Below, one piece after another: positions 61,260-64,000 of a stretch of DNA of 64,000 nt (position 1 is its first letter; the number at the start of each line of letters is the position of its first letter). Origin of the DNA: Hypomyces perniciosus (Eukaryota > Ascomycota > Sordariomycetes > Hypocreales > Hypocreaceae). Below the pieces are notes generated by a model. That model was not told the origin of the DNA, did not search any database, and saw nothing but the letters and a program-made list of their open reading frames with translations. A program made the translations under genes and the position numbers. The stretch covers positions 4,278,001-4,342,000 of the forward strand of contig SPDT01000005.1 in NCBI GenBank assembly GCA_008477525.1, given 5' to 3'.

Positions 61260-64000
61260 GGCTGCCCCCCTTTTTATAGTATTAACTTTAATACTGGCAA
61301 GGACTTTATATTTAATTAGCTTTTTTCTAGCTTTTAATACTTTATTACTATATTAAACAGTAATTATTTCTTATATAAATACTTCTTTAAGTTTTAAATT
61401 TAAATACTTTAATATAGATTTAATAGCTTAAAAATTCTTTGATTTTATAGTTTAAAAGTATACTTTTATATAATTAAATTTAAAGGGTAATAAAGAGATT
61501 TTATATAATAAATCAACCTTTTACTATTAATATATAAATAATTTATTGTATTTTTCTGTTTTTAATTTATCACTATATATAAGTATACTATATATATTTT
61601 TACTTTTATTTTATTTTTTACTTATAACTTTAAGTTTTATTTACTTTTCTCTTTTCCTTTTTTTCTTCCTTTTTATCTCTTTCTCTCTTTTCCTTTTTAC
61701 TTTTATATAGCTATTTTCGTTATAAATATTGCTTCTGTTTACTTTTAATTATTACTTAATTTCCAATATAATAGTAATTCTTTTCTTTTAATTTCGCCTA
61801 TTACTATAAATTGTTTTTTTCTTTTTATCATAAATATTACTGCTTTATAAATCTTTTATAGCTTATTCTTTACTATAACTTTCTATTTAATATATTTATA
61901 GCATAGTTTTAGAAAATAATAGCAATTTTACATTATTTAAGAACCTTAATATAGTAAGCTTATCGTTATTTATAGCCAATACTGTTTTAGTTATATTTTT
62001 ATTAAAATACCCTCCCTTTAAGATTATTATACCTTTGCCAGTAAAACGCTATAAAAGTGCTAGCAATTTAACTTAATAGGTATTTAATATAAATATAATT
62101 ATTAACTACTGCTAGTTTACTATAAATACTTTATGTTATATTATTATTATTTTAACCTTTTAATTAAATAAATATAAAGTTAAGAAAAAAACTATTTTAA
62201 TACTGTAATAATATATATAAATTTTATATACTTAAAAAATAAAACTTTTTATATTAATTTATATTATATTAACTACTTTTACAAAATATTCTTATTATTT
62301 TTTAAATAATAAATTATATAATCTAATTACTTATTCATTTATTACTATTATTAAAGTATTAGTGTGATATTTTTAAATGTTCTTTATTAATAAAGTAAAT
62401 ATTTTAATATTGCTTTTATATTATATAATAGTAGTTAATAAATAATAAATCGATATTAGTATTATTATAAGTTTAATGCAAAAAAAACCTTATATTAATA
62501 TAATAAAAGTTAAATTTAATTAAAAAGTAAAAAGAAAAAGAGTCTGCAGTAAATAAATAGTATTACCGCTAAAACTTAAAGCGCTTAAACCTTTAAGTTA
62601 CTTTTAATTAAATAAACTCTTTTACTATTATTATTACTATTATATATACTCTTACTCTAGTATATATTTCTTTTATTTATAATCGGCAGTTTTAAATGAA
62701 TTATTATATAATATATTAATATATTAAAATCTTTATATTATTTTAAGTATATTCTATTATTATAAAAGATTACAATAAAATACTATGTAAAGATAAAGAG
62801 AATTAGCTGTTATTTAATAGTAGTATTACTGTTTATTTATTATAAAATATATATTATTATAAGTTTATTTTTTATTTTTACTTAATTAATTAAAACTATA
62901 TAGTATTTTACTCCCTTTAATTTTATAATATTAAATAATAGTAATTAATTATTTACTAATAAAATACTATTTATACTTTTAAATTAATTTAATATTAATA
63001 AAGTTCCTTTGCTTTTATTATATATTATTAATTTTTAAGTAATTTGTCTATTTAATTAAATATACATATTATATCTTTTTATATTTATAATTAATAATTT
63101 TGTTAACTTTAAATATTCTTTAACGCTAAAAAAATAATCTATTAATTTAAAAGGTTTTCTTTAATAGCTATAATATAGCTTAAGATTTATAATATTAAAA
63201 ATATTATAAATTTCAATAGAAAATAGAAGATAAATTTAATATACTAATCTATTTATTTTAATTTAGCGTTTAATCTAGTAAAGGCTAATATACTTTTTAA
63301 TAAATCTTTTATTAAATTGCTAAAGTTTTAAGTATTTTATATAAAGTAATACCTAATTACTAATAGTAAATTTCTTTTTAAATTAATAAATATTATACTA
63401 CTTTTTATATTTCTTTTAGTTTTATTATAGAGTTTATTTGGCTATTTTACAGGTAACTTAAAGCTTTTTTACTTTTATAATAGTATTAATATAATATTTA
63501 TAATAGGTTAATTTATTATAATTTAAAGTATTAGGCTTATAGTTAAATAGTAAAAAAGCTAATAAATAATTAATTGCAGAATATTTAATATTATTATATA
63601 TAAATTAAATGAAAGATAATTTTTATAGCCAATTATCTTATTATTTACTATATAAAGAATATAAATAATACTTTAAAGCTTAATTTTACTGGTTAATTTA
63701 ACTATTAGTCTATAAGTAAAAGATAATATTAAATTATTATTTATAAGTAAATAGGTAATAAAAACTTTACTAAGATCTAAATTGAAATAATCGATTTTTA
63801 TTAAAGATAATTCCTTGCAGTATTTTAAAAATTAAATAAATATATTTTATAAAACGTTAATAACTCTACTATTAATAATATATACTATTATAGGTATATA
63901 TAAAGTATATTTTATATATTAATTAATGATAACAAAAATTATATTTTATAGGTATTTACGTTCATAGTTTAAGATTTCTAGTAAATTTATAATAAAATCT
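60998..64000 (-). mobile_element. Gypsy-type LTR retrotransposon, RIP-degraded, runs past window end
   Basis: The minus strand at about 63650-64000 reads as a Gypsy integrase core: DFIINLLEILNYERKY, VIIN.YIKYTLYIP and, after it, sequence like LDLSKVFITYLL at the IISDRG...F.S..W block. The region 61260-63650 would hold the rest of pol and the 3' untranslated part but was not assigned in detail. The 3' LTR is 60998-61259, preceded on the minus strand by the purine tract AAAAAGGGGGGCAGCC. It is a different family from Z/V/W and from element A by its LTR. The remaining 5' part is outside the window. Confidence 0.6.

Noticed and set aside
1..64000. CRISPR arrays, bacterial-type operons, rRNA or tRNA genes
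   Set aside because: The window is fungal; no regularly spaced repeats, Shine-Dalgarno-led genes or cloverleaf or rRNA sequence was recognised.

Overview
The window is nuclear DNA of a filamentous ascomycete (Pezizomycotina type). The genes have short introns (53-83 nt) with fungal splice sites. About 52 kb is extremely AT-rich, almost ORF-free and packed with dead retrotransposons whose decay looks like repeat-induced point mutation (RIP): CpA has become TpA on both strands, so Gln codons appear as TAA/TAG and catalytic motifs such as YADD read YIDN. The species cannot be named from the sequence.

Layout. (1) 1-5375, normal composition: the 3' part of a flavin-containing monooxygenase gene (+), a broken F-box-like gene (-), a decayed fragment of a polyketide synthase (KS end and AT start, +) and one weak ORF. 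(2) 5376-14921: a minus-strand Gypsy element, a short inverted-repeat island that escaped RIP, and a Tad-like LINE (+). (3) 14922-35542: a nest of three LTR elements. Copia X (-) contains Copia Y of the same family (-), and Y contains chromodomain Gypsy Z (+). Y and Z each still have a target-site duplication. (4) 35543-45555: Gypsy V (-), same family as Z, carrying Gypsy W (+), which carries a fresh non-mutated 407-bp insertion. (5) 45556-49060: a second LINE copy and an unidentified mutated reading frame. (6) 49061-55735, normal composition: one intact-looking gene, a five-exon FAD2-type fatty acid desaturase (-), then about 3.6 kb without a convincing gene. (7) 55736-64000: a third LINE copy (+) and another minus-strand Gypsy running off the window.

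How it works together. Only two host genes look functional, a class B-type flavin monooxygenase and a membrane desaturase. Both are oxidative tailoring or lipid enzymes. With the PKS fossil beside the monooxygenase, the left gene island may be the remains of a secondary-metabolite locus next to a heterochromatic AT block; this is inference. The transposon order can be read from nesting: X before Y before Z, and V before W before the 407-bp insert. All coordinates and splice sites were read by eye. Element ends marked approximate need alignment.
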